Assembly (NCBI GenBank): GCA_036510575.1
Contig: DATCDR010000152.1
Span: forward strand, 1-34,796
Reading direction: 5' to 3'
DNA length: 34,796 nucleotides
From: DATCDR01 sp036510575
GTDB lineage: Bacteria > Actinomycetota > Acidimicrobiia > Acidimicrobiales > Bog-793
The position numbers were made by a program, and so were the translations under genes. The notes beneath the pieces were generated by a model. It was not told the origin of the DNA. It saw only the letters and a program-made list of their open reading frames with translations, and did not search any database. This document shows, piece by piece, positions 1 through 8,243 of this stretch (its first letter is position 1; the number at the start of each line of letters is the position of its first letter).

Positions 1-163
1 CTTTCCTGCCTTGTCACGCCGTAATTGTATCAGACTCTCTCACTAATGTCACGTATTATCTTGGCTACACCTACCGACCCCAGAAGGACCATGGGTGCTG
101 CTCAGCAGACAGATCCGGGGGATTCACGGACTTAACTTCGGGCTAAGCGTTCGGCAGGTCGGC
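1..163. other. Intergenic left edge, no gene seen
   Basis: No reading frame with recognisable protein similarity is visible. It lies downstream of the minus-strand SDR gene that ends at 164. The first 70 bases are more AT-rich than the surroundings and may belong to a promoter for a gene outside the window, but no convincing -35/-10 pair was found. Confidence 0.4.
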
Positions 164-961
164 TCAGTCCTTAGGTTCTGGTGGTCGGCCGAGACGCTTG
201 CCGCCATCGAGGTGCACCACCGTCCCGGTCATCCACGCTGCGCCCGACGAGGCGAGGAAGCAGACGAGGTTGGCGACGTCTTCCGGTGTCCCGACGCGTC
301 CCATCAAGATGCCACCGATGCTGCCGGCGTGATCGGCGGCGGTTCTCGGGGTTGCGATCGCGCCGGGCGCGACGCCAAGGACCCGAATCTCGGGCGCAAA
401 CTCTTCGGCCATCGTTCTCGTCACGTTGTTCAGCGCAGCTTTCGACGCTCCGTAGGCGCCCATCGCTCCTGCCACTCCCTCGGCGGCGACCGACGTTATG
501 TTGATGATGGTGCCGGCCCCGCGAGCGCGCATCATCGGGACGGCGAGCCGGACGCAGTGGAAGCCGCCGACCACATTCAACCGGTACGCCTCGAGCAGGT
601 CGTCGCCGGTGAGTGCGAGCAGTGGTGCACGGATGAAGGTGTCAGAGAAACTGCCGCCGGCATTGTTGACCAAGACGTCGAGGCCGCCGAATCGCTCCGC
701 GGTGGCAGCGAAGAGCTCCGCGACCGACGACGGCTCTCGGACGTCGACCGCCATCGCCAGGGTCTCGGTGCCGTGCTCGTTCAACAAGGACTCGGCATGG
801 CGGACTTTGTCGACGCTTCGCGAGCAGATCACGACCTTCGCGTGTGCCCGGGCGAACGATGACGCGATGCCGAGGCCGATCCCGTCTGTTCCGCCGGTAA
901 CCAAGACGACTTGGCCGGAGAAGTCGAACCGGACGTCGTCGTGTTCCGCGGCATTGCTCAT
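164..961 (-). CDS. SDR family NAD(P)-dependent oxidoreductase
   Basis: This is a classical short-chain dehydrogenase/reductase of about 265 residues, the usual family length. It should interconvert an alcohol and a ketone in the cytoplasm using NAD(P)H. Visible motifs are the cofactor glycine motif TGGTDGIG at residues 22-29, NNAG at 99-102, Ser157 in ITSVAA, the catalytic Tyr170-x3-Lys174 (YGASK), and the PG turn near 199. The ATG at 961 is chosen because it sits just behind AGGGACG and leaves a normal N-terminus. An in-frame ATG at 1003 would add 14 unlike residues. It follows the binding-protein gene on the same strand after a 450-base gap with two strong hairpins, so it may be transcribed separately. 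The substrate is unknown. Confidence 0.92.
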   Translation of the reverse strand: MSNAAEHDDVRFDFSGQVVLVTGGTDGIGLGIASSFARAHAKVVICSRSVDKVRHAESLLNEHGTETLAMAVDVREPSSVAELFAATAERFGGLDVLVNNAGGSFSDTFIRAPLLALTGDDLLEAYRLNVVGGFHCVRLAVPMMRARGAGTIINITSVAAEGVAGAMGAYGASKAALNNVTRTMAEEFAPEIRVLGVAPGAIATPRTAADHAGSIGGILMGRVGTPEDVANLVCFLASSGAAWMTGTVVHLDGGKRLGRPPEPKD

Positions 962-1280
962 CGTCCCTGCTTTCTCCGGCGCGTGGCGCCGCATCGCCGA
1001 CAATCGTGATCGGGGCGCACCTTCGAGAGCCCCTTCCTACCAGCCGATCCGGCGCAACGGCGCCGCAGCAGTTGCGGTAACGCTATCGCCACGCCGATGG
1101 CTCGGTTAGGCCGTGCCTACTGGCGAAGGCGGCACCGCTCCTGGATCGCACCTCGAGGCCGCTACCCGCTGCGGCGATCGGTAGCGGTAACCACCTTCGA
1201 GCCGCACACCGCACAAGGATCGTCGGGCTTTCGCCGCCTCACCCGAGCGGGGACGAGCTACAACCGCGTCAATAGAAAGG

Positions 1281-1332
1281 CTCCGGCGCAACCAGCGGTC
1301 GCCTGGGATGGCGACTTGCGGTTGCGCCGGAG
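1281..1332. terminator. Long hairpin, probable terminator downstream of importer operon
   Basis: Outer arms CTCCGGCGCAACC (1281-1293) and GGTTGCGCCGGAG (1320-1332) pair perfectly over 13 bp. An inner stem GTCGCC/GGCGAC (1298-1303 and 1310-1315) closes a 6-base loop. Read on the minus strand, the hairpin is followed by CCTTTCTATTG, a weak T-rich tail. Its position after the binding-protein stop suggests termination, but the tail is not a classic U tract. Confidence 0.55.
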
Positions 1333-1359
1333 GTGTTCGTCACTGTTTAGGGGCTCGGT

Positions 1360-1392
1360 GTTCTTCTAGTCGTTATTCACGACTAGAAGAAC
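1360..1392. terminator. Perfect 13-bp inverted repeat next to a T run
   Basis: GTTCTTCTAGTCG (1360-1372) and CGACTAGAAGAAC (1380-1392) form a perfect 13-bp stem with a 7-base loop, only 20 bases beyond the binding-protein stop codon. On the plus strand it is followed by TTGCTTTTTTG within 15 bases, so it resembles an intrinsic terminator for plus-strand transcription. For the minus-strand gene it is a hairpin without a U tract. It may work in both directions or protect the mRNA 3' end. Confidence 0.6.
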
Positions 1393-1411
1393 TCGAGTTG
1401 CTTTTTTGTTG

Positions 1412-2701
1412 CTACGACGCCGCGTACTCGACGAGCTTGCCTGCCGAGTTCCAGATCGCCATCGTGCTGTGGAAGGAGCCGACCTTCTCGTAGTCGGTAG
1501 GCGTACGCGCCCAGCCCCAGCCGAGCAGGGTGATGTTCTGGTGAGCGAGCGCGTTCTTGACGGCGCTCTCACTTATGCTGCGGGCAGCCTCGATGCCACC
1601 GGTGAGCTCCATACCAGACTCCCAGCCAACAGCGTCAGACGAAATGTCGTTCGACGTGCCGTAGCCGACCGCGGTCATCCCAGTGATGTAGTTCTGGATG
1701 TCCGTCTTTGCGACCTTGCTGGGCGTGTACTGCAAGAGCATGCTCTCGGGGCCACCCACGTAGACGTCCTTCATGGTGGTGGCGCCACCGACGGATGCGT
1801 AGAAGCTCGAGACTGTGCACGCGGCACACTCGCCCACAGGGATCGTGGGGTTTTCGGCCCGTAGCGCCTTCAAGAAGGTAACCGTGTCCTGGAACGGCGG
1901 AATGCCGAGAACGATCGCCTGTGGGTGCGCCGCGAGCAGGTGGATGACCTGCGGTGCGTCGTCCGTCTGGTTGTACGTGATCGACTGTCCAGCTACAACC
2001 GAGTAGCCGTACTGTGCCGCGTTCTGCTTCATGAAGTTGATGTTGTCGTCACAAAGCGGGTCGCAACCGTCGATCACCGCGACCTTGGTGTAGTGACGGG
2101 GCGCAATGATGTAGTGGATAAAGTCCAGGTCGTTCTGATAGTACGCGTTGTACAAGCCTGGGAACGCGTAAGAGGTGAGGTCGCGGGTTGGAATCCCGAT
2201 TCCCGACCAGCCTGCACCCTGCTCGATGAGCACGGTCTTTAGCGAGTTCGACACCGGGATCGCGGCGACGTAGTCGTCGGTCTCACCTGGCCCCAGAATG
2301 AAGTTGGCATGGATCTGGGTCACGCACTTACGGACGTCGCTGACCGCCACCGACGGAGTCGACGCGTCGTCAAGAGCCGTAAGTGAGTACTTCCGGCCAA
2401 GAACACCGCCGTGAGAGTTGATCCACTTCACGTAGGCCTGGACACCATCTAGGTCGCCAATACCGACGCCGAGCGCGGCACCGGACTGCGCCGACACCTC
2501 ACATAGGACTATCGGGGCCTTTGCATGCGGCCGGACAGAGGCCGAAGCCACGCCCCCCGAACCGAGCGTCATGACCGCGGTCATGGCCGAGACTGCAAGC
2601 GATGCGCTCAGCAGAGCAAAGGTTTGCACCTTGCCTCTACGTGACCGCAAGAGGTGACCTCGCACCCCTGCTCGCGAATTATTTGCACGATCGAACTTCA
2701 T
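1412..2701 (-). CDS. ABC transporter substrate-binding protein, branched-chain amino acid (HAAT) type
   Basis: This 429-residue secreted binding protein belongs to the periplasmic-binding-protein type 1 (LivK-like) group that delivers solutes to Liv-type ABC importers. The N-terminus carries basic residues (RSRRGK, 19-24), a hydrophobic stretch at about 27-47 and a VASA cleavage-like site near 54, so it is an export signal. Mature-protein features include the opening VLCEVS, the GGVLG-type loop, and paired cysteines in DGCDPLCDD and GECAACT that could form disulfides. The ATG at 2701 is chosen over an upstream frame start because AGGAGGGGTA directly precedes it. It is last in the livF-livH-livMG set, 145 bases behind livMG. 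The ligand is unknown: proteins of this group bind amino acids, amides, aromatic acids and other small organic acids. It is a paralog of the protein at 32590-33879 and has the same length. Confidence 0.9.
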   Translation of the reverse strand: MKFDRANNSRAGVRGHLLRSRRGKVQTFALLSASLAVSAMTAVMTLGSGGVASASVRPHAKAPIVLCEVSAQSGAALGVGIGDLDGVQAYVKWINSHGGVLGRKYSLTALDDASTPSVAVSDVRKCVTQIHANFILGPGETDDYVAAIPVSNSLKTVLIEQGAGWSGIGIPTRDLTSYAFPGLYNAYYQNDLDFIHYIIAPRHYTKVAVIDGCDPLCDDNINFMKQNAAQYGYSVVAGQSITYNQTDDAPQVIHLLAAHPQAIVLGIPPFQDTVTFLKALRAENPTIPVGECAACTVSSFYASVGGATTMKDVYVGGPESMLLQYTPSKVAKTDIQNYITGMTAVGYGTSNDISSDAVGWESGMELTGGIEAARSISESAVKNALAHQNITLLGWGWARTPTDYEKVGSFHSTMAIWNSAGKLVEYAAS

Positions 2702-2846
2702 TACCCCTCCTGTTCGATGAATTCCTATTTCCAGCATCTGCCATCGCGTCCGAACATCTCCCGCACGTGAAGCGCAACTTCAACGTTCGGCCGCTACGGC
2801 AATCAGGGTGTAGCTATTCAGTGCTGTATCGCCTGCACCTCCTCGG

Positions 2847-4820
2847 TTAGATCGTTTCCAACGCATCGTTCGCCAGCAACCCCATGAGCTCTTGACGAAC
2901 GATGCTCGACGTCCTGAACTCTTCGGAGTTGCCCGTGAACACGACGCGCCCGTCGAGCAGAACAAAGATCTCCTCCGCGATATCCATCACCATCTGGAGG
3001 TCGTGCTCGACGAGGAACACCGTCACCGTCTCGCCAAGCTTCACGAGCTTCGCCGCGAGGCGCGCCCGCTGCTCTGAGCTCAGGCCGGATGCCGGCTCGT
3101 CGAGAAGGAGGATCTTCGGGTTCGTCACCATGGCCCGCGCGAGCTCCACCATGCGCTGGGACTCAAGAGTGAGATCCCCCACGCGTTGCTGTGCGACGGC
3201 ACCGAGCCCCAATTCCTCGAGAGCCTCCCATGCCCGGTCATAGGCAACCGCGAGATCGCTCCTCACAATGGCGTGCGTGAGGAACGTCCGGTGACTCGGC
3301 ACCGCCGCGACCGCCACGTTGTCGAGAGCGGAGCGCGAGTTCATCAGTCGGACTGCCTGCAGCGTCCTTGCCACACCCAGTTGGGCCCGTTGATACGCGG
3401 GGATTTTGTTCACGTGGTGCCCTTCGATGAACATGTCGCCGGCGTCGCCTTCGAGGCCACCACAGATCAGCTCGAACAGCGTTGATTTTCCCGCCCCGTT
3501 CGGGCCACAGAGGGCATGCACGCCAAGGGGGGCAACCTTGATGCTGACGTCGTCGACCGCGACGACGCCGCCGAAGCGCTTGGTTACACCTTGGCACTCG
3601 AGTGCCAGCACCTGCGCGGAGCTTTCGCTTTGGCGAAGCGACGTGCTCACCGCCTCGGGCGGGACCGGACGGGTGGTCACCGGCGCCGCGGTTGCGTTGC
3701 CGGCACTAGCTACTGGCGCCGCGACAACTTCGGCGGCCAGCGCGTCGCTCGGCACGCCAACCGCCGGCGCCACAGGCGCAGCCTGTTTCGGCTTTCGAGA
3801 AAGGCGTCGAACGTTCCGGTAGACGCGCAGCACGACCCCCAGGAGACCTTCTGGCGCATACAAGAGAATGAGCGTGAACAGCACGCCTTCGATGATGAGA
3901 ATGTGCGAGGAGATGAAGGTATTGCCTTCTTGGAGGTACTCGACAAGGCCGGTCCCGATGAGGCCTCCGACGATCGCCTGCCGTCCACCGAGAAAGAGCA
4001 TGATCAGCAACGACAGCTCGGCGGTCTGGTCGAAGTTCCCAGGGGAGACGAGTGTCTGGGTCCCAGCAAAGACGCCGCCGCCAAGTGCCGCGAGCATCGC
4101 CGAAAGTACGAACACCTCGAGCTTTCGACGCCTGGTGTTGATACCGAGCGAGGCAGCCATGCGCTCGTTCTCGCCGACGAGCGAGAGCTCGAGGCCAATC
4201 CCCGAGTGCATGATCCGGGAGCACACGAAGATGCCGATCCCCAGCAGGGCGAGCGCCACTGCGCCCGAGCGTTCTAAGGACGTGACGTAGGTCGGCCCGG
4301 ACCAGATGTTGCCGATGCCGTTGATCCCAGTTGCTTGACCGAGGTAGCTGCTGTAGCCGACGTAGCCGCTCGCTATCACCGAGAAGAACAGCGTCGCGAG
4401 CGCCAATCCGAATCCGGGCACCCGCGTCGCCACGCTGCCGATGAGCGTGCCGAGGAATGCCGAAGCCGCGACCACCGTGAGGATGGCCAAGACGATCGGG
4501 ACGTTGTACTTCGTGTTCAAGACGCCGACGGTGTAGCCGCCGACCAACATGAAGAAGGCCTGGTGGAACGCCAGCTGGTTGGTGTGGCCGATCTGGACGA
4601 CCATGCCCATCACGGTGATCGCGTAGCAGAGTCCGAGAACGAAAATCGAGTCGTTGTAGTTGCCGTTCAACGTGATCAGGACTGCCAGTCCGAGACCTGT
4701 CACCACGACGGCGAGCAGAGCTGGCCGGGTGAGCTGACCGCGCTGTCGAAAGCCAGGCACGCGGGTAAGGGCATCGGTTAGGCGCGGCGTCGTCCGCGTC
4801 GTGGTCTCAACGGTACTCAT
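2847..4820 (-). CDS. livM-livG: Fused Liv-type ABC permease (LivM) and ATPase (LivG)
   Basis: A 657-residue fusion. Residues of about 30-335 form a LivM permease with many hydrophobic helices and the conserved VQIGHTNQLAF segment (76-85). Residues 340-405 are an Ala/Pro/Val-rich linker. Residues 408-657 form a LivG ATPase with Walker A GPNGAGKST (439-447), Q-loop Gln488, Walker B ILLLDE (570-575) and the switch histidine His606. The signature loop reads LTLESQ (550-555), without the glycine expected from LSGGQ-type motifs. The ATG at 4820 is preferred, since the frame opens 26 codons earlier without family similarity. The start lies 19 bases downstream of the livH stop, so the two are probably co-translated. 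The protein should provide one membrane half and one nucleotide-binding half of the importer. Permease-ATPase fusions of this kind are known in actinobacteria. Confidence 0.93.
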   Translation of the reverse strand: MSTVETTTRTTPRLTDALTRVPGFRQRGQLTRPALLAVVVTGLGLAVLITLNGNYNDSIFVLGLCYAITVMGMVVQIGHTNQLAFHQAFFMLVGGYTVGVLNTKYNVPIVLAILTVVAASAFLGTLIGSVATRVPGFGLALATLFFSVIASGYVGYSSYLGQATGINGIGNIWSGPTYVTSLERSGAVALALLGIGIFVCSRIMHSGIGLELSLVGENERMAASLGINTRRRKLEVFVLSAMLAALGGGVFAGTQTLVSPGNFDQTAELSLLIMLFLGGRQAIVGGLIGTGLVEYLQEGNTFISSHILIIEGVLFTLILLYAPEGLLGVVLRVYRNVRRLSRKPKQAAPVAPAVGVPSDALAAEVVAAPVASAGNATAAPVTTRPVPPEAVSTSLRQSESSAQVLALECQGVTKRFGGVVAVDDVSIKVAPLGVHALCGPNGAGKSTLFELICGGLEGDAGDMFIEGHHVNKIPAYQRAQLGVARTLQAVRLMNSRSALDNVAVAAVPSHRTFLTHAIVRSDLAVAYDRAWEALEELGLGAVAQQRVGDLTLESQRMVELARAMVTNPKILLLDEPASGLSSEQRARLAAKLVKLGETVTVFLVEHDLQMVMDIAEEIFVLLDGRVVFTGNSEEFRTSSIVRQELMGLLANDALETI

Positions 4821-4839
4821 GTCGCTGCTCAGCCCCTCA

Positions 4840-5724
4840 TCAGTTGGCCGGATTGAGATTGCCGAGGATCTGTGGCCGAATGAGAATCGCGGCCACAAGG
4901 ACGGTAAACAGCAGCGTGTCTTGGTACTGGCTGCTCACGTACCCACCGAGCATCGCCTCGGCGATTCCGATGAGGAGGCCTGCGGCGACCGCCCGGACCG
5001 GCTTGACGAACCCGGCGAAGGCAGCGGAAATCAGGCCGAGCAAGCTCAGCGAACCGCCGGAATTGAAGACGTAACCGGTCATCGGGCTCTCAACGATGCC
5101 AAAGACGCCAGCGAGGATCGCCATGGCGACGAACATCCCTCGACGAAAGCTCGGCTGCCTGATGCCGCAGATTCGCGCTCCTAAGGCGTTGTCCCCACAT
5201 GCGGCCATTGCCTTGCCGTTCAGGCTGAACCTGAGATAAGCGGCGAACCCACCACCGGTGAGAATGGCGAGCCCGATCAAGAGAACGGCCGGCCGCTGCA
5301 GGTCCAGGCCCCAGAACTGGAGCGAAGGCCCGTTCCAAAGCGGCGGTGCGGACACCACATTGGTGCCGAACATGTGCTGGGCCAAACCTTCGATGAAAAG
5401 CGACAGCGAGAACGTGAAGAAGAACAAGACAAGGATCGCTTCGCGCGCTCGACTTCCCTCGAGCGCGGTCCGCAGTACGGCGAGGTCATAGACGAAGGCG
5501 AATAGGCCAATCATGGCCAGGTCGAAGATGATCGCGACGGCGAGCGGCCAGCTCTCGACCCGGTAGAGGAAGTCCACGCCCATCGCCCCCAACATGGCGA
5601 AGTCGCCGACGGCGAGGTTGAGCACCGCCGACGTGCGGAACAACATCGTGAAGCACAAGGCGAAGACTGCATAGATCGCTCCGGTGCTGAGCCCGGCAAG
5701 GAAGAGGTCGCCGAACGTCGTCAC
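4840..5724 (-). CDS. livH: Branched-chain amino acid-type ABC permease LivH
   Basis: This 294-residue, highly hydrophobic protein has the LivH hallmark near its N-terminus (LNLAVGDFAMLGAMG, about 36-50) and the family's later cytoplasmic loop region. It should pair with the LivM half of the fused neighbour to form the membrane channel. The start is GTG at 5724, overlapping the TGA of livF in a GTGA quartet, with GAGGTG eight bases upstream inside livF. This indicates translational coupling. Length is normal for LivH. The transported solute cannot be read from the permease sequence. Confidence 0.93.
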   Translation of the reverse strand: MTTFGDLFLAGLSTGAIYAVFALCFTMLFRTSAVLNLAVGDFAMLGAMGVDFLYRVESWPLAVAIIFDLAMIGLFAFVYDLAVLRTALEGSRAREAILVLFFFTFSLSLFIEGLAQHMFGTNVVSAPPLWNGPSLQFWGLDLQRPAVLLIGLAILTGGGFAAYLRFSLNGKAMAACGDNALGARICGIRQPSFRRGMFVAMAILAGVFGIVESPMTGYVFNSGGSLSLLGLISAAFAGFVKPVRAVAAGLLIGIAEAMLGGYVSSQYQDTLLFTVLVAAILIRPQILGNLNPAN

Positions 5725-6467
5725 GACGGGTTCACCTCGAGGCTCGCTGCCTCAGCCAGATGCTCAGCGAGCCGTCCGTCAACGCGCTCATCAAGGATTC
5801 CCCGCTCGACGCGAAGCGCACGTTTGGTGATCGCGAGTGCTCGCAGCGGGTTCTCCTCGATCAGGATGATCGTCCGCCCGCTCTCGTTTAGATGCTTAAA
5901 GGCTTCGTACATCCGCCGCGCGACGATCTCCGCGAGACCGAGGCACGGCTCGTCGATGACGAGGATCTTCGGCCGCGCGGCAAGGCCTCGCGCGAGCGCC
6001 ACCATTTGCTGCTGTCCTCCAGAGAGCGTGCCCGCGAGTTGTTTCAGGCGCGGCTGCAACTCCGGGAACAGGTCGACTGCCTCGCTGAAGGCGTCCGAGG
6101 CGCGGGCCTTTCGCAAGTTCTTGGTCCAGCTGTAGCAGCCAAGCAGGATGTTGTCGACAACCGGCAGGCCCGCGAATAACTGCCGCCGCTCGGGAACAAG
6201 AGAGAGGCCACGCGCCGCCATCCACGCGGGGTTCCGAGCAGGCGCGAGCACACCATCAACTTCGACCTTCCCCGAGCGCGACACCAAACCAGCGATGGCA
6301 AGTGCAATGCTGCTCTTACCGTTACCGTTCGGACCGATGATCGCGACGCACTCGCCGGCGCGGACAGAGAAGCTAGCGCGCTCAACGGCGACGAAGTCCC
6401 CATATGTCACCTTCAAGTCGGTGACACGAAGTTGATCTGGGACGGACTCCTGTTCGGAGTTCGACAA
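5721..6467 (-). CDS. livF: Branched-chain amino acid-type ABC ATPase LivF
   Basis: About 248 residues. Walker A GPNGNGKSS is at 45-53, the canonical signature LSGGQ at 148-152 and Walker B ILVIDE at 168-173, followed by PCLGLAE. The LivF-type switch region IEENPLRAL replaces VEHD. It is the catalytic partner of the LivG domain in livMG. The start is uncertain. A TTG at 6467 has GGGGGG six bases upstream and gives a normal LivF length. An in-frame GTG at 6512 would add 15 non-conserved residues and has no ribosome site. It is the first gene of the importer operon, with a good promoter about 120 bases upstream. Confidence 0.92.
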   Translation of the reverse strand: MSNSEQESVPDQLRVTDLKVTYGDFVAVERASFSVRAGECVAIIGPNGNGKSSIALAIAGLVSRSGKVEVDGVLAPARNPAWMAARGLSLVPERRQLFAGLPVVDNILLGCYSWTKNLRKARASDAFSEAVDLFPELQPRLKQLAGTLSGGQQQMVALARGLAARPKILVIDEPCLGLAEIVARRMYEAFKHLNESGRTIILIEENPLRALAITKRALRVERGILDERVDGRLAEHLAEAASLEVNPS

Positions 6468-6592
6468 AATGGACCCCCCACCCCGTCTGTACTGCAGTTT
6501 CGCGTTCCCCACACCCGACTAGCGGCGCTTTACGCACGCCGCCCGGGCGACCGCCATGACCGTAGCACTGTCAACAAACTCACAGCACGGTA

Positions 6593-6621
6593 AACCTAAA
6601 CAAGCCGACGGTTGGTGTCAA
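6593..6621 (-). promoter_or_regulatory. Sigma-70-like promoter for the livF-livH-livMG operon
   Basis: Read on the minus strand, TTGACA (6616-6621) is followed after exactly 17 bases by TAGGTT (6593-6598). The -35 box is a perfect consensus match and the -10 fits TANNNT. Transcription would begin near 6586, leaving a leader of about 120 bases before the TTG start at 6467. Confidence 0.65.
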
Positions 6622-6797
6622 AGATGTGTTCTACGCGTCGCTCCAGCTGAGAAGCACCGCGGCTGGAGCGCGTCTGAAACCCCGATCGGTCACTACGCGG
6701 CCCCTCGCGAACTGGCAGGAAGCACGTACTGACCTGGCCAAGCAAACGTTCCTATTCCCCTAGGTTGCACCACGTTCGAAGCGATACTCGCTCAGCC

Positions 6798-6819
6798 GGG
6801 CGGGTTAGAAAGGCCGCCC
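6798..6819 (-). terminator. Hairpin downstream of SDR gene
   Basis: GGGCGG (6798-6803) and CCGCCC (6814-6819) form a 6-bp stem with a 10-base loop, 24 bases beyond the stop of the minus-strand SDR. No U tract follows, so this is only a possible terminator separating the SDR from the livF promoter. Confidence 0.35.
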
Positions 6820-6842
6820 ATGACGAGCCGATGACCCAGCAA

Positions 6843-7685
6843 CTAGGCAGTCGGCGCCGGGTTGCGTCCAGCGAAGATGTCGTCGAACCGCTGCTGGATC
6901 CCGTCGTCCCAGTCGTGATCGGTTCGAACGTAGAGCTGGTCGTCGCGAATCGCCTGCAACAAGATGTCGGCGACCTCAGACGGCGGCATGCCCGCGGAGA
7001 GCCGTTCGTGCATCCGCTCGCGCATCTCCGTACCTGCCGCAGCCCCCGGCGTCGGCGTCTCGTTTTGTAGGTCGGCCGGACGGTTCCGGCTTCCCTGGAA
7101 CAGCCGCGTGGCGATGATCCCTGGGAACAAGGCCGTTACCCCCACGTTGGCGTGCCGATCGCGCAGATTGCCGTAGGTCGTCTCAGAGAGAGCGAGGATG
7201 GCCTGCTTGCAGATCCCGTACATGTTGCCGGCGCGCACGATCGAGGTCATGGAACAGGTGTTGACGAGATGTCCGTCCTCGCCGTTCGCGAGCAGAAGTG
7301 GCACGAAGATCTGCGTGCCGTAGACGACACTCCAGAAGTTGACGCCAACGGTCCACTGCCAATCCTTATCCGTCGCCTCCCAGATCGCGCCGTCAAGGTA
7401 GCCCTCGACGCCCGCGTTGTTGCAGGCGATGTTGATTTTGCCGAAACGATCGAGCGCCGCGGCGGCAAGCGCCTCGAGGGAGGCCTTCTTCGAGACGTCC
7501 GTCGGTACGCCAAGCACCTCGAAGCCCTCCCCGGAGAGCTCAGCGACTGCACGCTCGAGCGCGTCCTCCTGGATGTCGCCAAGGACCACGGACATACCCT
7601 CTCGCGCGAAGCGCTCCGCGAACGCTCGTCCCATGCCGCTTCCCGCTCCAGTCACGACGGCCACCTTGTCGGCGAATTCCTGCAT
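6843..7685 (-). CDS. SDR family NAD(P)-dependent oxidoreductase
   Basis: A 280-residue classical SDR with TGAGSGMG at 12-19, NNAG at 89-92, Ser145, Tyr156-x3-Lys160 (YGICK) and an FPG turn after the active site. It is slightly longer than a minimal SDR because of a C-terminal extension of about 60 residues, with the segment MRERMHERL and an acidic DHDWDD stretch. This is as in the subgroup that acts on larger or ring substrates. The ATG at 7685 follows AGGGGATGACGC. It stands just upstream of the importer operon, and a frameshifted alcohol-dehydrogenase remnant precedes it on the same strand. Substrate unknown. Confidence 0.9.
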   Translation of the reverse strand: MQEFADKVAVVTGAGSGMGRAFAERFAREGMSVVLGDIQEDALERAVAELSGEGFEVLGVPTDVSKKASLEALAAAALDRFGKINIACNNAGVEGYLDGAIWEATDKDWQWTVGVNFWSVVYGTQIFVPLLLANGEDGHLVNTCSMTSIVRAGNMYGICKQAILALSETTYGNLRDRHANVGVTALFPGIIATRLFQGSRNRPADLQNETPTPGAAAGTEMRERMHERLSAGMPPSEVADILLQAIRDDQLYVRTDHDWDDGIQQRFDDIFAGRNPAPTA

Positions 7686-8243
7686 GCGTCATCCCCTTTT
7701 CGTATTTGCAGCCCCAGCCGATATCTCATCACGCCCGCGTACGCATTGCGAACGCCAACCTTCGGTGAGGTCCCCGCCAGCTTGATCAAGGGCAAGCCCT
7801 TAACTCGGGCTCACCTCGCCTCGATTACGCCCACCAACCATCGAGCCGACAGTCAAAGCCGCAACAGGTCCGGGGCAGGTCGAATCCGCAGATGCCGAAG
7901 ACTCGACTTGGATCAGCAACTGCCCCGGACCGGGGACGGGATCGGGCAGGCGATCGAGAACGAGTGGCTCTCCTGTGCCTGGGTTATAGCAGCTCGCATT
8001 GCTCTCCCCCACTCCTTTAACCGCCGCTCGGAACCGCCGGCGGCGCTCAGCGACGCGGGCCGAGCACCTTGCGGCGCGCTCGTGCCGGGATGATAATGGC
8101 CGAGCGCGGCGCCCGGACAACTCGTACTGGCGCGGCGATGGGGGTTGGCACGCGCAATCTGTGCGTCGCCATCTGGAGTGACAAGCGCGAACCACCGGTC
8201 CGACCGACCGACTCGGATGTGCGCTGGCGCGAATGGAGGGGCC
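7686..8243. other. Divergent intergenic region, partly pseudogene
   Basis: This 558-base gap lies between the minus-strand SDR and the plus-strand transketolase operon. It contains the alcohol-dehydrogenase remnant at 7873-7999. It also has a perfect 12-bp inverted repeat GGTCCGGGGCAG (7867-7878) / CTGCCCCGGACC (7920-7931) and a near-perfect palindrome AAGGGCAAGCCCTT at 7788-7801. A promoter for the plus-strand operon must lie here or close by, but no clear boxes were found. Confidence 0.45.
7873..7999 (-). pseudogene. Frameshifted 5' remnant of a zinc alcohol dehydrogenase
   Basis: On the minus strand an ATG at 7999, behind GGGGGAG, begins MRAAITQA. The sequence then shifts frame to read GEPLVLDRLPDPVPGPGQ and LLIQVES, and shifts again to FGICGFDLP. 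Joined together these match the start of medium-chain zinc alcohol dehydrogenases (MRAA..., GEPLV...PDP.PGPGQ, V.A.GICGSDLH). The remainder of such a gene is absent. The fragment sits directly upstream of an SDR gene, so an ADH-SDR pair probably once existed here. The identification comes from motifs read across three frames. Confidence 0.7.

Larger units (their letters stand above)
962..1411. other. Intergenic region with two strong hairpins
   Basis: This 450-base gap separates the binding-protein gene from the downstream SDR, both on the minus strand. It holds two inverted repeats at 1281-1332 and 1360-1392, listed separately. The rest shows only short repeats, such as GCGGTAAC near 1074 and 1193. 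Small open frames here have no recognisable similarity and look like chance frames. Confidence 0.5.
6468..6842. other. Intergenic region with livF operon promoter
   Basis: This gap between SDR 6843-7685 and livF holds a good minus-strand promoter at 6593-6621, a 10-bp palindrome CGCCCGGGCG at 6540-6549 in the leader, and a hairpin at 6798-6819. No credible gene was found. Confidence 0.5.

Noticed and set aside
6468..6512. Longer livF beginning at GTG 6512
   Set aside because: There is no ribosome site, and the added 15 residues are not LivF-like; the TTG at 6467 with GGGGGG upstream fits better, though it is not proven.
7867..7931. 12-bp inverted repeat GGTCCGGGGCAG / CTGCCCCGGACC as an operator or terminator
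   Set aside because: The arms are 41 bases apart and lie within the ADH pseudogene; no promoter geometry or transcript end supports a function.
7152..8093. 313-codon plus-strand open frame
   Set aside because: It overlaps the SDR gene antisense and runs through the ADH remnant; composition is not protein-like.
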